Shown piece after piece: positions 1 through 5,185 of a stretch of 6,522 nucleotides of DNA (the first letter of the stretch is position 1; each line of letters opens with the position of its first letter). This DNA comes from Actinomycetes bacterium (GTDB lineage Bacteria > Actinomycetota > CADDZG01 > JAHWKV01), in the NCBI GenBank assembly GCA_029263035.1, contig JAJCYF010000168.1, forward strand, positions 1-6,522, in the 5' to 3' direction. Under the pieces are notes generated by a model. It made no database searches and was not told the DNA's origin. It saw only the letters and a list, made by a program, of their open reading frames with translations. Position numbers and translations under genes: made by a program.

Positions 1-17
1 TTCATGGAGCAACTTTA

Positions 18-42
18 GTTGACAGACTGACTTTCTGTCAAC
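18..42. repeat. Perfect 9-bp inverted repeat with 7-nt spacer
   Basis: The arms gttgacaga (18-26) and tctgtcaac (34-42) are perfect reverse complements around a 7-nt spacer. No T-run follows on either side, so a rho-independent terminator is unlikely. It lies about 35 bp upstream of the promoter-like block of the first exported-protein gene, where a dimeric regulator could bind. The second paralog has no equivalent. The left arm contains ttgaca, a possible -35, but I see no convincing -10 at the right distance. A role as operator is inference. Confidence 0.45.
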
Positions 43-76
43 CGAGGTTGCTACCGGCACCAATCTCCGTACGACG

Positions 77-104
77 GTATGGATTCCCGGTACTGCGGCG
101 TTTA
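77..104 (+). promoter_or_regulatory. Promoter-like block, copy 1 (possible ECF sigma promoter)
   Basis: The block has gtatggat (77-84), a 14-nt spacer and cgtttaccag (99-108). The same two words with the same 14-nt spacing recur at 1729-1760, upstream of the paralogous gene. An aatctc word precedes both copies, by 9 nt here and 8 nt in copy 2. A CGTT-type -10 with a short conserved -35 is a typical ECF promoter layout, so I propose that the sigma factor encoded between the copies reads both. The predicted transcription start would be around 110. Two copies alone cannot separate promoter constraint from recent duplication. Confidence 0.4.
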
Positions 105-114
105 CCAGGGTGAG

Positions 115-1041
115 ATGTTTCCTTCCAAGAAGATCGACCCGAACGAGATGGACCGGCTTTTTGCCGGCAGCCGGCCGTCGCCCGGGCTGGACGACATTTC
201 CGGTCTGGTCGAGAAGGTGCAATCAAGATACCTGACCGAGATCGACGCCGATCTCAAAGCCTCCCACCTGGCAGCCGTGATGCAGGTGGTCAACCTCACC
301 GATAAAGGCGACCTGGCCGCGAGGCCAGCAAGCAAAGTCAACGGGCCTGCCCGGCAGGCGTCCGGACTACCGAAGCGAAGGAGAAGGTTCGTGCTCGAGT
401 CGATGTTTGCCACCGTTTCCGTGAAGTTCGCACTGGGCGGCGCCGCAGTCGCGATGGCCGCCACCGGAGGACTTGCCGCCTCCGGCAACCTTCCCGACCG
501 GGCCCAGACCGCGATTTCGCACGTCGTCGACAATGTTGGGATTGAAATCCCGGCCGGAGAAACCGCTCAAGCTGCAGCCGAGCAAGCCCGCCAAGCAGCC
601 GAGCAGGCAACCGCCGCCGCCGCCTTGGAGCGTGCAGAAGCCACCGCCCGGTCGGCAGAAGAAGAGGCCGCCGCAGGTGAAACCGAGAATCCCGGCCAGG
701 GTGGCGGTCTCGGTCCGGAGGTCGCGTCCGATGCAGTCGATGGCGGAGCCCTTGGTTCGCAGATCAGCGAAGCCGCCCGAGCGCAGGCGGAAGAGCGCCG
801 GGCCGCCGGCCAGGCCAACCGACCACAGGGAGCCGGACCCCCTGAAGAAGCCGGAGCCGTCCCCGACTTTGGACCCCCCGCCGATTCCGCTCCTATCGGT
901 GGCCCGGGCGGCCCCGCCGGCGCCGGACCACCCAGTTCAGCCGGACCCGACGCCGCCCCCGGAGGCCCTGCCGGCGGCTCCATCCCCACCGTGGTCCCGG
1001 GCGGCAAACCTGCGGACGTCCCCGGAGGCGGCAGGCCGTAG
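115..1041 (+). CDS. Putative anti-sigma-like/exported Ala-Gly-Pro-rich protein, long form
   Basis: From ATG 115 the product is 308 residues. Residues 1-62 are hydrophilic, with an acidic EMDRLFAG motif and a later HLAAV motif, as in cytoplasmic sigma-binding segments of RsdA-type anti-sigma factors (weak resemblance, not proof). Residues 64-87 are encoded by the GEMM-like element. A hydrophobic segment follows at about 97-122, then an Ala/Glu-rich probable coiled coil (about 149-190), a segment conserved in the paralog (ending GQANRP) and a Gly/Pro-rich tail. GC at third positions of 115-300 is about 81%, against roughly 40% at second positions, so this part looks truly coding. ATG 79 lies in a block that is non-coding in the paralog, so I prefer 115. 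A second start at GTG 391 would give a 216-residue secreted form. The function is unknown; partnership with the downstream sigma factor is inferred from adjacency. Confidence 0.65.
   Translation: MFPSKKIDPNEMDRLFAGSRPSPGLDDISGLVEKVQSRYLTEIDADLKASHLAAVMQVVNLTDKGDLAARPASKVNGPARQASGLPKRRRRFVLESMFATVSVKFALGGAAVAMAATGGLAASGNLPDRAQTAISHVVDNVGIEIPAGETAQAAAEQARQAAEQATAAAALERAEATARSAEEEAAAGETENPGQGGGLGPEVASDAVDGGALGSQISEAARAQAEERRAAGQANRPQGAGPPEEAGAVPDFGPPADSAPIGGPGGPAGAGPPSSAGPDAAPGGPAGGSIPTVVPGGKPADVPGGGRP
304..375 (+). promoter_or_regulatory. GEMM-I (c-di-GMP-I)-like riboswitch, copy 1
   Basis: Reading the + strand as RNA, GGC (307-309) pairs with GUC (337-339) around a 6-bp hairpin, CUGGCC (313-318) with GGCCAG (323-328), capped by the GNRA loop GCGA. 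The 3' joining strand contains the conserved GCAAA. A second hairpin pairs CGG-GCCU (342-348) with AGGC-CCG (356-364) and has a 2-nt bulge (360-361). It is followed by GACUACCGAAG. This is the layout of the Vibrio Vc2 c-di-GMP-I aptamer, including the 3/8-nt internal loop. The position equivalent to Vc2 G20 is G (308), as in c-di-GMP rather than cGAMP binders. The element ends 2 nt before the Shine-Dalgarno sequence of GTG 391. It lies inside a longer ORF, which is unusual. The match is by eye, not by covariance model. Confidence 0.66.
378..393 (+). promoter_or_regulatory. Internal Shine-Dalgarno and GTG start
   Basis: AAGGAG (378-383) lies 7 nt before GTG 391, in frame with the long ORF and directly after the GEMM-like element. 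It is collinear with the Shine-Dalgarno and ATG 1871 of the paralog, whose product starts at the same point (MLET there, VLES here read as MLES). The short product would begin with a signal-peptide-like sequence: one Lys, a hydrophobic Ala-rich core and small residues near LAASG. This is the best evidence that translation starts here at least some of the time. Confidence 0.6.
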
Positions 1042-1100
1042 CCCGAGCCGTCGAGACGGTCCACGGATTCGTGGTGGTCAACGACCGCAACGCTAAAGGA

Positions 1101-1121
1101 ACCGCCCTTGCGACGGGCGGT
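1101..1121 (+). repeat. 7-bp GC-rich inverted repeat upstream of sigma gene
   Basis: The arms accgccc (1101-1107) and gggcggt (1115-1121) are perfect complements around a 7-nt loop. The hairpin lies between the stop of the first exported-protein gene and the preferred ATG of the sigma gene. No U-run follows. It could slow polymerase, stabilise a processed end or be chance in GC-rich DNA. If the sigma gene starts at GTG 1071 it would be inside coding sequence. Confidence 0.3.
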
Positions 1122-1154
1122 GGAAGAGCCGCGCGGCTAGCCTTGCGTCAGCCC

Positions 1155-1697
1155 ATGGTCGGAGAACGCTTTGAATCGGTCCTCGGTGCCGCCCGCACCG
1201 GGGCTGAGTGGGCGTGGACGGACCTGTACCAGAGTTTTGCGCCGGCGGTTCTCGGATACCTGAGAGCCCAGAGGGCTCCCGAACCCGAAGACCTGACCGC
1301 GGAGGTCTTCCTTCAGGTCGTCAGGTCCCTCGGCCAATTCGACGGCAACGAATCCGACTTTCGTTCCTGGATATTCGTGATCGCCCATCGCAAGATCATC
1401 GACGACAGCCGCGCCCGCAAACGCCGGCCGTTCGAGCCGGTTCCCACCGAGACCATCGAGTCCCGGTCGGCCACCGGCAACGTGGAGGACGAGGCTTTGG
1501 ACCAACTCTCCGACCTCTACTTCAGGCGCCTGATGGTCGAGCTCACCGACAACCAGAGAGACGTGATGCTTCTGCGCATTCTGGGCGGCCTGACCGTTGC
1601 CGAGGTGGCTGCGGCAATGGGAAAGAGGCCCGGTGCGGTAGAGGCTCTTCAACGAAGAGCCGTTGCCCAGTTGCGTAAGCGGATCCACAACGCCTGA
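1155..1697 (+). CDS. ECF-type RNA polymerase sigma factor
   Basis: This is a 180-residue sigma-70 family protein with only the two ECF domains. Sigma-2 spans about residues 20-90: it has DLYQSFAPAVLGYLRA, then PEDLTAEVF, then the FRSWIFVIAHRKIIDD core-binding and -10-recognition helix. Sigma-4 spans about 125-177: TDNQRDVMLLRI, then the helix-turn-helix GGLTVAEVAAAMGKRPGAVE and a basic end. The length suits a minimal ECF sigma without a C-terminal extension. The frame is open back to GTG 1071 (28 more residues), but that extension is low in GC at third positions and lies before the conserved part. I prefer ATG 1155, though it lacks a clear ribosome-binding site. The gene sits between two paralogous exported-protein genes, the first of which may carry its anti-sigma domain. 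The family is clear; the regulon is unknown. Confidence 0.88.
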   Translation: MVGERFESVLGAARTGAEWAWTDLYQSFAPAVLGYLRAQRAPEPEDLTAEVFLQVVRSLGQFDGNESDFRSWIFVIAHRKIIDDSRARKRRPFEPVPTETIESRSATGNVEDEALDQLSDLYFRRLMVELTDNQRDVMLLRILGGLTVAEVAAAMGKRPGAVEALQRRAVAQLRKRIHNA

Positions 1698-1728
1698 CCC
1701 GGTAGCGCACCAGGAATCTCGACACCCC

Positions 1729-1756
1729 GTATGGATCGCCGTTGATCCGGCGTTTA
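1729..1756 (+). promoter_or_regulatory. Promoter-like block, copy 2
   Basis: gtatggat (1729-1736), a 14-nt spacer and cgtttaccag (1751-1760) repeat the block at 77-108 with exact spacing, while the spacer sequences differ. The block begins 31 bp after the sigma-factor stop. Transcription starting about 7-10 nt after CGTTTA would give a leader of about 105 nt that consists almost only of the GEMM-like element. This fits a sigma factor driving its downstream target. Assignment to this sigma factor is inference. Confidence 0.45.
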
Positions 1757-1785
1757 CCAGATTGAGCGAGGCAGCCAACTCACCG

Positions 1786-1858
1786 AAAAGGCGACCTGGT
1801 CGCAAGGCCAGCAAGCAAAGTCACCGGGCCTCACGCAGAGGCATCCGGACTACCGAAG
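1786..1858 (+). promoter_or_regulatory. GEMM-I (c-di-GMP-I)-like riboswitch, copy 2
   Basis: GGC (1790-1792) pairs with GUC (1820-1822). The inner hairpin is CUGGUC (1796-1801) with GGCCAG (1806-1811), capped by the GNRA loop GCAA. The joining strand contains GCAAA. The second hairpin is CGG-GCCU (1825-1831) with AGGC-CCG (1839-1847), with a 2-nt AU bulge, followed by GACUACCGAAG. It matches copy 1 at 39 of the 42 positions in the first hairpin half. The loop of the second hairpin differs completely, yet the stem is kept, with a G-C to C-G swap. It sits in a true 5' leader and ends directly at the AAGGAG (1859-1864) before ATG 1871. This suggests control of translation initiation. The ligand is inferred to be c-di-GMP from the G at the Vc2 G20 position. 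Confidence 0.72.
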
Positions 1859-1870
1859 AAGGAGAAGTTC

Positions 1871-2467
1871 ATGCTCGAGACGCTGTTCGCAACACTTGCA
1901 GCAAAGATTGCCGCCGCCGGCATTGCCGTAGCGGTGGCCGCCACCGGAGGCCTTGCCGGCACCGGCAACCTTCCGGACCCGGCCCAGGCCGCGGTATCTC
2001 AGGCGATGGAGAAGGTCGGTATTAACATCCCCTCCGGCGAAGAAGCCGGCGAAGAAGCCGTTGCAGCCCTGGAGGCAGCCGAGGAGCTTGCAGAGGACGC
2101 ACTTGAGGACGTCACCGATGTCACCGACGGCGAGGCCGAAGTAACCGACGGCGAGACTGAAGAGACCGGCGAGCCCAACGAGAACGCCGCATTCGGCCAG
2201 GCCGTTGCCGCCGATGCCCGTGATGGAGGAGTCGACGGCCAGGCGATCAGTGAGATGGCACGAGCCATGGCCGCCGAGCGCAAGGCCGCCGGTCAGGCGA
2301 ACCGCCCGAGCGACGCAGGCACCGTCTCTGAGGAGGAGGTTGTGGAGGACGAAGGCTCTCCGGCCGGCGCCGGTTTGGAGACCGCCCGCAACACTCCGGC
2401 CGGGAGCCGGGTTCCCGCCTCGGTTCCGGTTGGTGGAGGCAGGCCTGCAGGTACCCCGGGCCGCTAG
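1871..2467 (+). CDS. Exported acidic Ala/Gly-rich protein, paralog of the 115-1041 product
   Basis: This 198-residue protein starts at ATG 1871, 6 nt after AAGGAG. Residues 1-32 look like a signal peptide or single membrane anchor: Lys12, an Ala/Val-rich core to about 29, then a small-residue GTGN region. Residues 33-54 (NLPDPAQ to GINIP) are nearly the same as in the first paralog. A strongly acidic Glu/Asp/Thr segment follows, with a short internal repeat, then the shared segment DGGVDGQAISE to GQANRP, and a Pro/Gly-rich end (VGGGRPAGTPGR). No enzyme motif or Cys is visible. The product is likely an extracytoplasmic, perhaps wall-associated or surface, protein. It lacks the cytoplasmic N-terminal domain of the long paralog. 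It lies downstream of the sigma gene with its own promoter block and riboswitch-like leader. I do not recognise a named family. Confidence 0.8.
   Translation: MLETLFATLAAKIAAAGIAVAVAATGGLAGTGNLPDPAQAAVSQAMEKVGINIPSGEEAGEEAVAALEAAEELAEDALEDVTDVTDGEAEVTDGETEETGEPNENAAFGQAVAADARDGGVDGQAISEMARAMAAERKAAGQANRPSDAGTVSEEEVVEDEGSPAGAGLETARNTPAGSRVPASVPVGGGRPAGTPGR
2120..2161 (+). repeat. Two tandem 21-bp units inside the acidic segment
   Basis: The 21-bp unit at 2120-2140 is repeated at 2141-2161 with a few substitutions, encoding VTDGEAE and VTDGETE. A degenerate third unit starts immediately before (VTD). It explains the acidic repeat in the exported protein and suggests slippage-driven length variation. 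Confidence 0.6.
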
Positions 2468-2489
2468 TCACCACGACCCAACTACACAT

Positions 2490-2522
2490 AAAACGGTCCC
2501 CGCCGGTGGCGGGGACCGTTTT
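2490..2522. terminator. Bidirectional rho-independent terminator
   Basis: A perfect 15-bp inverted repeat (2490-2504 and 2508-2522) has a 3-nt loop. It has A-runs on the 5' side and T-runs on the 3' side in both orientations, because the arms begin aaaacgg and end ccgtttt. It lies 22 bp after the + strand stop at 2467 and 17 bp after the ectD stop on the - strand, so it serves both converging units. A further pair, ccacgac (2471-2477) and gtcgtgg (2523-2529), could extend the structure. Confidence 0.92.
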
Positions 2523-2539
2523 GTCGTGGGAGGTACGAG

Positions 2540-3439
2540 TTACTCGACCGGGGTGAAGTCCCTGGCGGCAATGAACTCCGGCCGCCTGGACGGGGCGGCA
2601 AACGGCTCGACCAGCGCGTTCTCCACGCTGTTGTAGACCACGAAGACGTTGCTCCTGGGAACCGGTGAGATGTTGCTGTTGGAGCCGTGCATGGCGTTGC
2701 AGTCGAAGATGGTGATCCCCCCGGGGCCACCGGTGCACTCGGCGATTTTGCCTCCCGCCTCGGTCAGCAGGGTTACGAGGCTATCGGGGTCCGGGGTCCC
2801 GATCTCCTGGGCTTTGAGTGAGCTCAGAAAGTTGTCCTCGGGAGTCTCGCCGACGCAGGTGACGTAGCGCTTGTGTGATCCGGGAATGAGCATGAGCGGG
2901 CCGTTGAACGTGTAGTTGTAGGTCAGCGACACGCTGATGCTGAGCGCCCGCATCCGGGGCATGCCGTCCTCGGTGTGCCAGGTTTCAAAGTCAGAGTGCC
3001 AGGAGAACTCCTTGCCCTTGAACGCCGGCTTGAAGTTGACCCGGCTCTGGTGGACGTAGACATCGCTGCCCAAGAGCTGGCGGGCGACGCCCGCGATGCG
3101 GGGGTCGGCTATCAGCCGGGCGAGCACCCGGTTGGTGCGGTGAATCTCAAATAGGGACCGGACCTCGTTGCTCGCAGGCTCGACCACCGTCCGGTGGTCG
3201 TCCTTCACCTCCGTGCGCCCGGTGAACTCCGCCAGCTCGCTGAGTAGGGCGTCGACCTCCTCCCCGCTCAGCACATCCGGCACCTGCAAGAACCCCTGCT
3301 TTTCGAATTCAGCCTTCTGATCGGCGTTGAGCGGTCCGTCGTGGTCGCCGTAGACCACCGGGTCCACCCGTTCCCGGATCGCGGGGGCCGGATCGACCCG
3401 GGAGGGATAAAGGTCGGGAACCTTCGTGGCACTTGTCAA
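2540..3439 (-). CDS. ectD: Ectoine hydroxylase
   Basis: EctD is a non-heme Fe(II)/2-oxoglutarate dioxygenase that converts ectoine to 5-hydroxyectoine in the cytoplasm. From TTG 3439 it has 299 residues, the usual size. The family signature FSWHSDFETWHTEDG is intact and supplies the HxD pair (His148, Asp150 in this numbering). The distal His is in NAMHGSN (His251), and the 2-oxoglutarate-binding Arg follows in PVPRSN (Arg262). The N-terminus MTSATKVPDLYPSR then resembles other actinobacterial EctD starts (TTG read as Met). The frame is open to GTG 3484, but AAAGGAGG lies 8 nt before TTG 3439 and nothing comparable precedes the GTG. It is the last gene of the operon, 64 bp after ectC, and ends at the shared terminator. 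Confidence 0.95.
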   Translation of the reverse strand: MTSATKVPDLYPSRVDPAPAIRERVDPVVYGDHDGPLNADQKAEFEKQGFLQVPDVLSGEEVDALLSELAEFTGRTEVKDDHRTVVEPASNEVRSLFEIHRTNRVLARLIADPRIAGVARQLLGSDVYVHQSRVNFKPAFKGKEFSWHSDFETWHTEDGMPRMRALSISVSLTYNYTFNGPLMLIPGSHKRYVTCVGETPEDNFLSSLKAQEIGTPDPDSLVTLLTEAGGKIAECTGGPGGITIFDCNAMHGSNSNISPVPRSNVFVVYNSVENALVEPFAAPSRRPEFIAARDFTPVE

Positions 3440-3447
3440 TGAAACCG

Positions 3448-3455
3448 CCTCCTTT
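3448..3455 (-). promoter_or_regulatory. Ribosome-binding site of ectD
   Basis: On the - strand AAAGGAGG lies 8 nt before TTG 3439, an optimal spacing. It decides the ectD start against GTG 3484. Being inside the ectC-ectD gap, it lets ectD be translated independently of ectC. Confidence 0.8.
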
Positions 3456-3503
3456 GGCGTCAGGTCCGTGGCCCATGCCGCCACGGATAGTAAGTGGGCG
3501 GGG

Positions 3504-3908
3504 CTATGGAGCCGGGGCCGGGGTGCGTTCGGCCGGGGGATAGGACCCGTCCGGTTGATGCACCTCCCCCCCGGTGAGAGCAGGGTTGAACACGCAGATC
3601 ATGCGCAGCTCCGTCAGAGCCCGCAGCTTGTGCCGGTCGTTCTGGTCCAGTGCGTAGAGGGTGCCGGGGAGGATTTGATGGACCACCCCGGAGTCGGTTT
3701 CCTCCAACTCCCCCTCACCATCGATGCAGTACACGGCCTCCAGGTGGTGGCGATACCACATCGTGGTCTCGCTGCCGGCGTGGAGGATGGTGTCGTGGAA
3801 CGAAAAACCCATGCCGTCGTCTGCGAGCAGCAGACGCCGGCTCTGAAAGGTCGGGGCGCCGACATCTCGTTCGGTGCCCTCGATTTCGGCTAGCCGGTTG
3901 ACGAGCAT
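3504..3908 (-). CDS. ectC: L-ectoine synthase
   Basis: EctC is a metal-dependent cupin that closes the ring of N-gamma-acetyl-diaminobutyrate to form ectoine. At 134 residues it is typical. The metal ligands described for Paenibacillus lautus EctC fall at the same numbers here: Glu57 (HLEAVYC), Tyr85 (TLYALD) and His93 (DRHKL). The substrate-site residues Arg25, Thr40, Tyr52, Phe107, Glu115 and His117 are also present. Position 21 is Phe where I recall Trp in most EctC, and position 38 is His, as in other actinobacterial sequences. The C-terminus adds a short Pro/Ala-rich tail. The ATG lies 2 nt after the ectB stop with no clear Shine-Dalgarno, so translational coupling to ectB is likely. Confidence 0.96.
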   Translation of the reverse strand: MLVNRLAEIEGTERDVGAPTFQSRRLLLADDGMGFSFHDTILHAGSETTMWYRHHLEAVYCIDGEGELEETDSGVVHQILPGTLYALDQNDRHKLRALTELRMICVFNPALTGGEVHQPDGSYPPAERTPAPAP

Positions 3909-3910
3909 GA

Positions 3911-5185
3911 TCAGGCGGAGGCCCGGGCAGGCACCCGGCTGTCCAGCACCGCCAGGAGCGACTCCTCGATAATCTCAAGCCCCCGTTCCAGCGCATCCGG
4001 ATCGATGGTCAGCGGAGGCAGAAGCTTGACCACCTCTCCCCGCGGGCCGGAGGTCTCCAGGATCAGGTTCCGTTCGAAGGCCGCCTCGCGGACCTTCGGC
4101 GCGATCTTCGGGTTTCGTAGCGCCAGGCCCTTGACCAGCCCTCGTCCCCGCACCTGTGCTTTCAACTCCGGATACTCGTTGGCCATTGCCCTCAGGGCAG
4201 TGTCGACCGTCGCCGCCTTGGCCTCTATCTGGCCGGCCAGCTCAGGGGTCTCCCACCGCCGGAGAGCCTCGGTTGCCGTGACGAACGCCGGGTTGTGTCC
4301 GCGGAAGGTTCCGTTGTGTTCGCCCGGGTTCCAGACATCCAGCTCGGGCCGGATGAGAACCAGGGCGAGGGGCAGCCCGAAGCCGCTGAGCGACTTGGAC
4401 AGGCACACGATGTCCGGCTTGATCCCGGCGTCCTCGAAGCTGAAGAAGGTGCCGGTGCGGCCGCAGCCTGCCTGGATGTCGTCGACGATATGCAGGATTC
4501 CGTGCCGGTGGCACAGTTCCTGCAGGCGCTGGAGCCACCCGGTGCTGGCCGCCCGGAGACCGCCTTCGGCCTGTACGGTTTCGGTGATGATGGCGGCCGG
4601 GGCGTCCATCCCGCTTCCGCTGTCGGTAAGGAACCGGTCGAGGTACTCGATGGTGTCCACCTTGTCCCCGAGGTAGCCGTCGTAGGGCATAGGAACCCCG
4701 GAGCCGATCATTACCCCGGCGCCCTTGCGCTTGGTGGCGTTGCCGCTGACCGACAGCGACCCGAGGGTCATCCCGTGAAAGGCGTTGGTGAAGGAGATGA
4801 CCCGGCCCCTGCCGGTCACCTTGCGGGCCAGCTTGAGCGCCGCCTCCACCGCGTTGGTCCCGGTGGGTCCGGGAAACATCATCTTGTAGGACATCTGCCG
4901 GGGCTTGAGGATCACCTCGTTGAACGTGTTGAGAAACGTTTCCTTGGCCACCGTCGCCATGTCGAGGCTGTGGACGATGCCGTCCTCCATCAGGTACTCA
5001 ACGAGCTTGCGCTTCATCTCGGGGTCGTTGTGCCCGTAGTTGAGAGCGCCGGCTCCGGCGAAGAAGTCGAGGTACTCGTTGCCCTTGCTGTCGTAAAGCG
5101 TGTGGCCGCTGGCCCTCGTAAACGTCACCGGCCAGCAGCGACAGTACGACCTGACCTCGCTCTCCAGTTCGTTGATCACCTGCAT
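3911..5185 (-). CDS. ectB: L-2,4-diaminobutyrate--2-oxoglutarate transaminase
   Basis: EctB is a PLP-dependent class III aminotransferase. It makes L-2,4-diaminobutyrate from aspartate-4-semialdehyde and glutamate, the first committed step of ectoine synthesis. The 424-residue length is normal. Visible features are GPTGTNAVEAALKLAR (phosphate-binding region, about 106-121), SFTNAFHGMT (about 131-140), the PLP-ring Asp in IVDDIQAGCGRTG (Asp235) and the Schiff-base lysine in CLSKSLSGFG (Lys264). ATG 5185 has AAAGGAGG (5193-5200) 7 nt upstream, the best ribosome-binding site of the operon. The start overlaps the end of ectA by 10 bp, and the stop is 2 nt before ectC. Confidence 0.97.
   Translation of the reverse strand: MQVINELESEVRSYCRCWPVTFTRASGHTLYDSKGNEYLDFFAGAGALNYGHNDPEMKRKLVEYLMEDGIVHSLDMATVAKETFLNTFNEVILKPRQMSYKMMFPGPTGTNAVEAALKLARKVTGRGRVISFTNAFHGMTLGSLSVSGNATKRKGAGVMIGSGVPMPYDGYLGDKVDTIEYLDRFLTDSGSGMDAPAAIITETVQAEGGLRAASTGWLQRLQELCHRHGILHIVDDIQAGCGRTGTFFSFEDAGIKPDIVCLSKSLSGFGLPLALVLIRPELDVWNPGEHNGTFRGHNPAFVTATEALRRWETPELAGQIEAKAATVDTALRAMANEYPELKAQVRGRGLVKGLALRNPKIAPKVREAAFERNLILETSGPRGEVVKLLPPLTIDPDALERGLEIIEESLLAVLDSRVPARASA

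Noticed and set aside
79..114. ATG 79 as the start of the first exported-protein gene
   Set aside because: The 79-114 stretch is part of the promoter-like block that recurs upstream of the paralog, where the same ATG runs into a stop after four codons. ATG 115 is the better long-form start.
1071..1154. N-terminal 28-residue extension of the sigma factor from GTG 1071
   Set aside because: It lies outside the conserved ECF domains, has a weaker codon-position signal than the rest and contains an inverted repeat. It cannot be fully excluded.
1663..2025. A + strand frame running from the sigma gene end through the second riboswitch-like element
   Set aside because: It is a different frame from the second exported-protein gene, is rich in Arg/Ser, and overlaps both the RNA element and the real CDS.
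3440..3484. GTG 3484 as the ectD start
   Set aside because: It has no clear ribosome-binding site, and the strong one at 3448-3455 would be internal. TTG 3439 fits both the signal and the family N-terminus.
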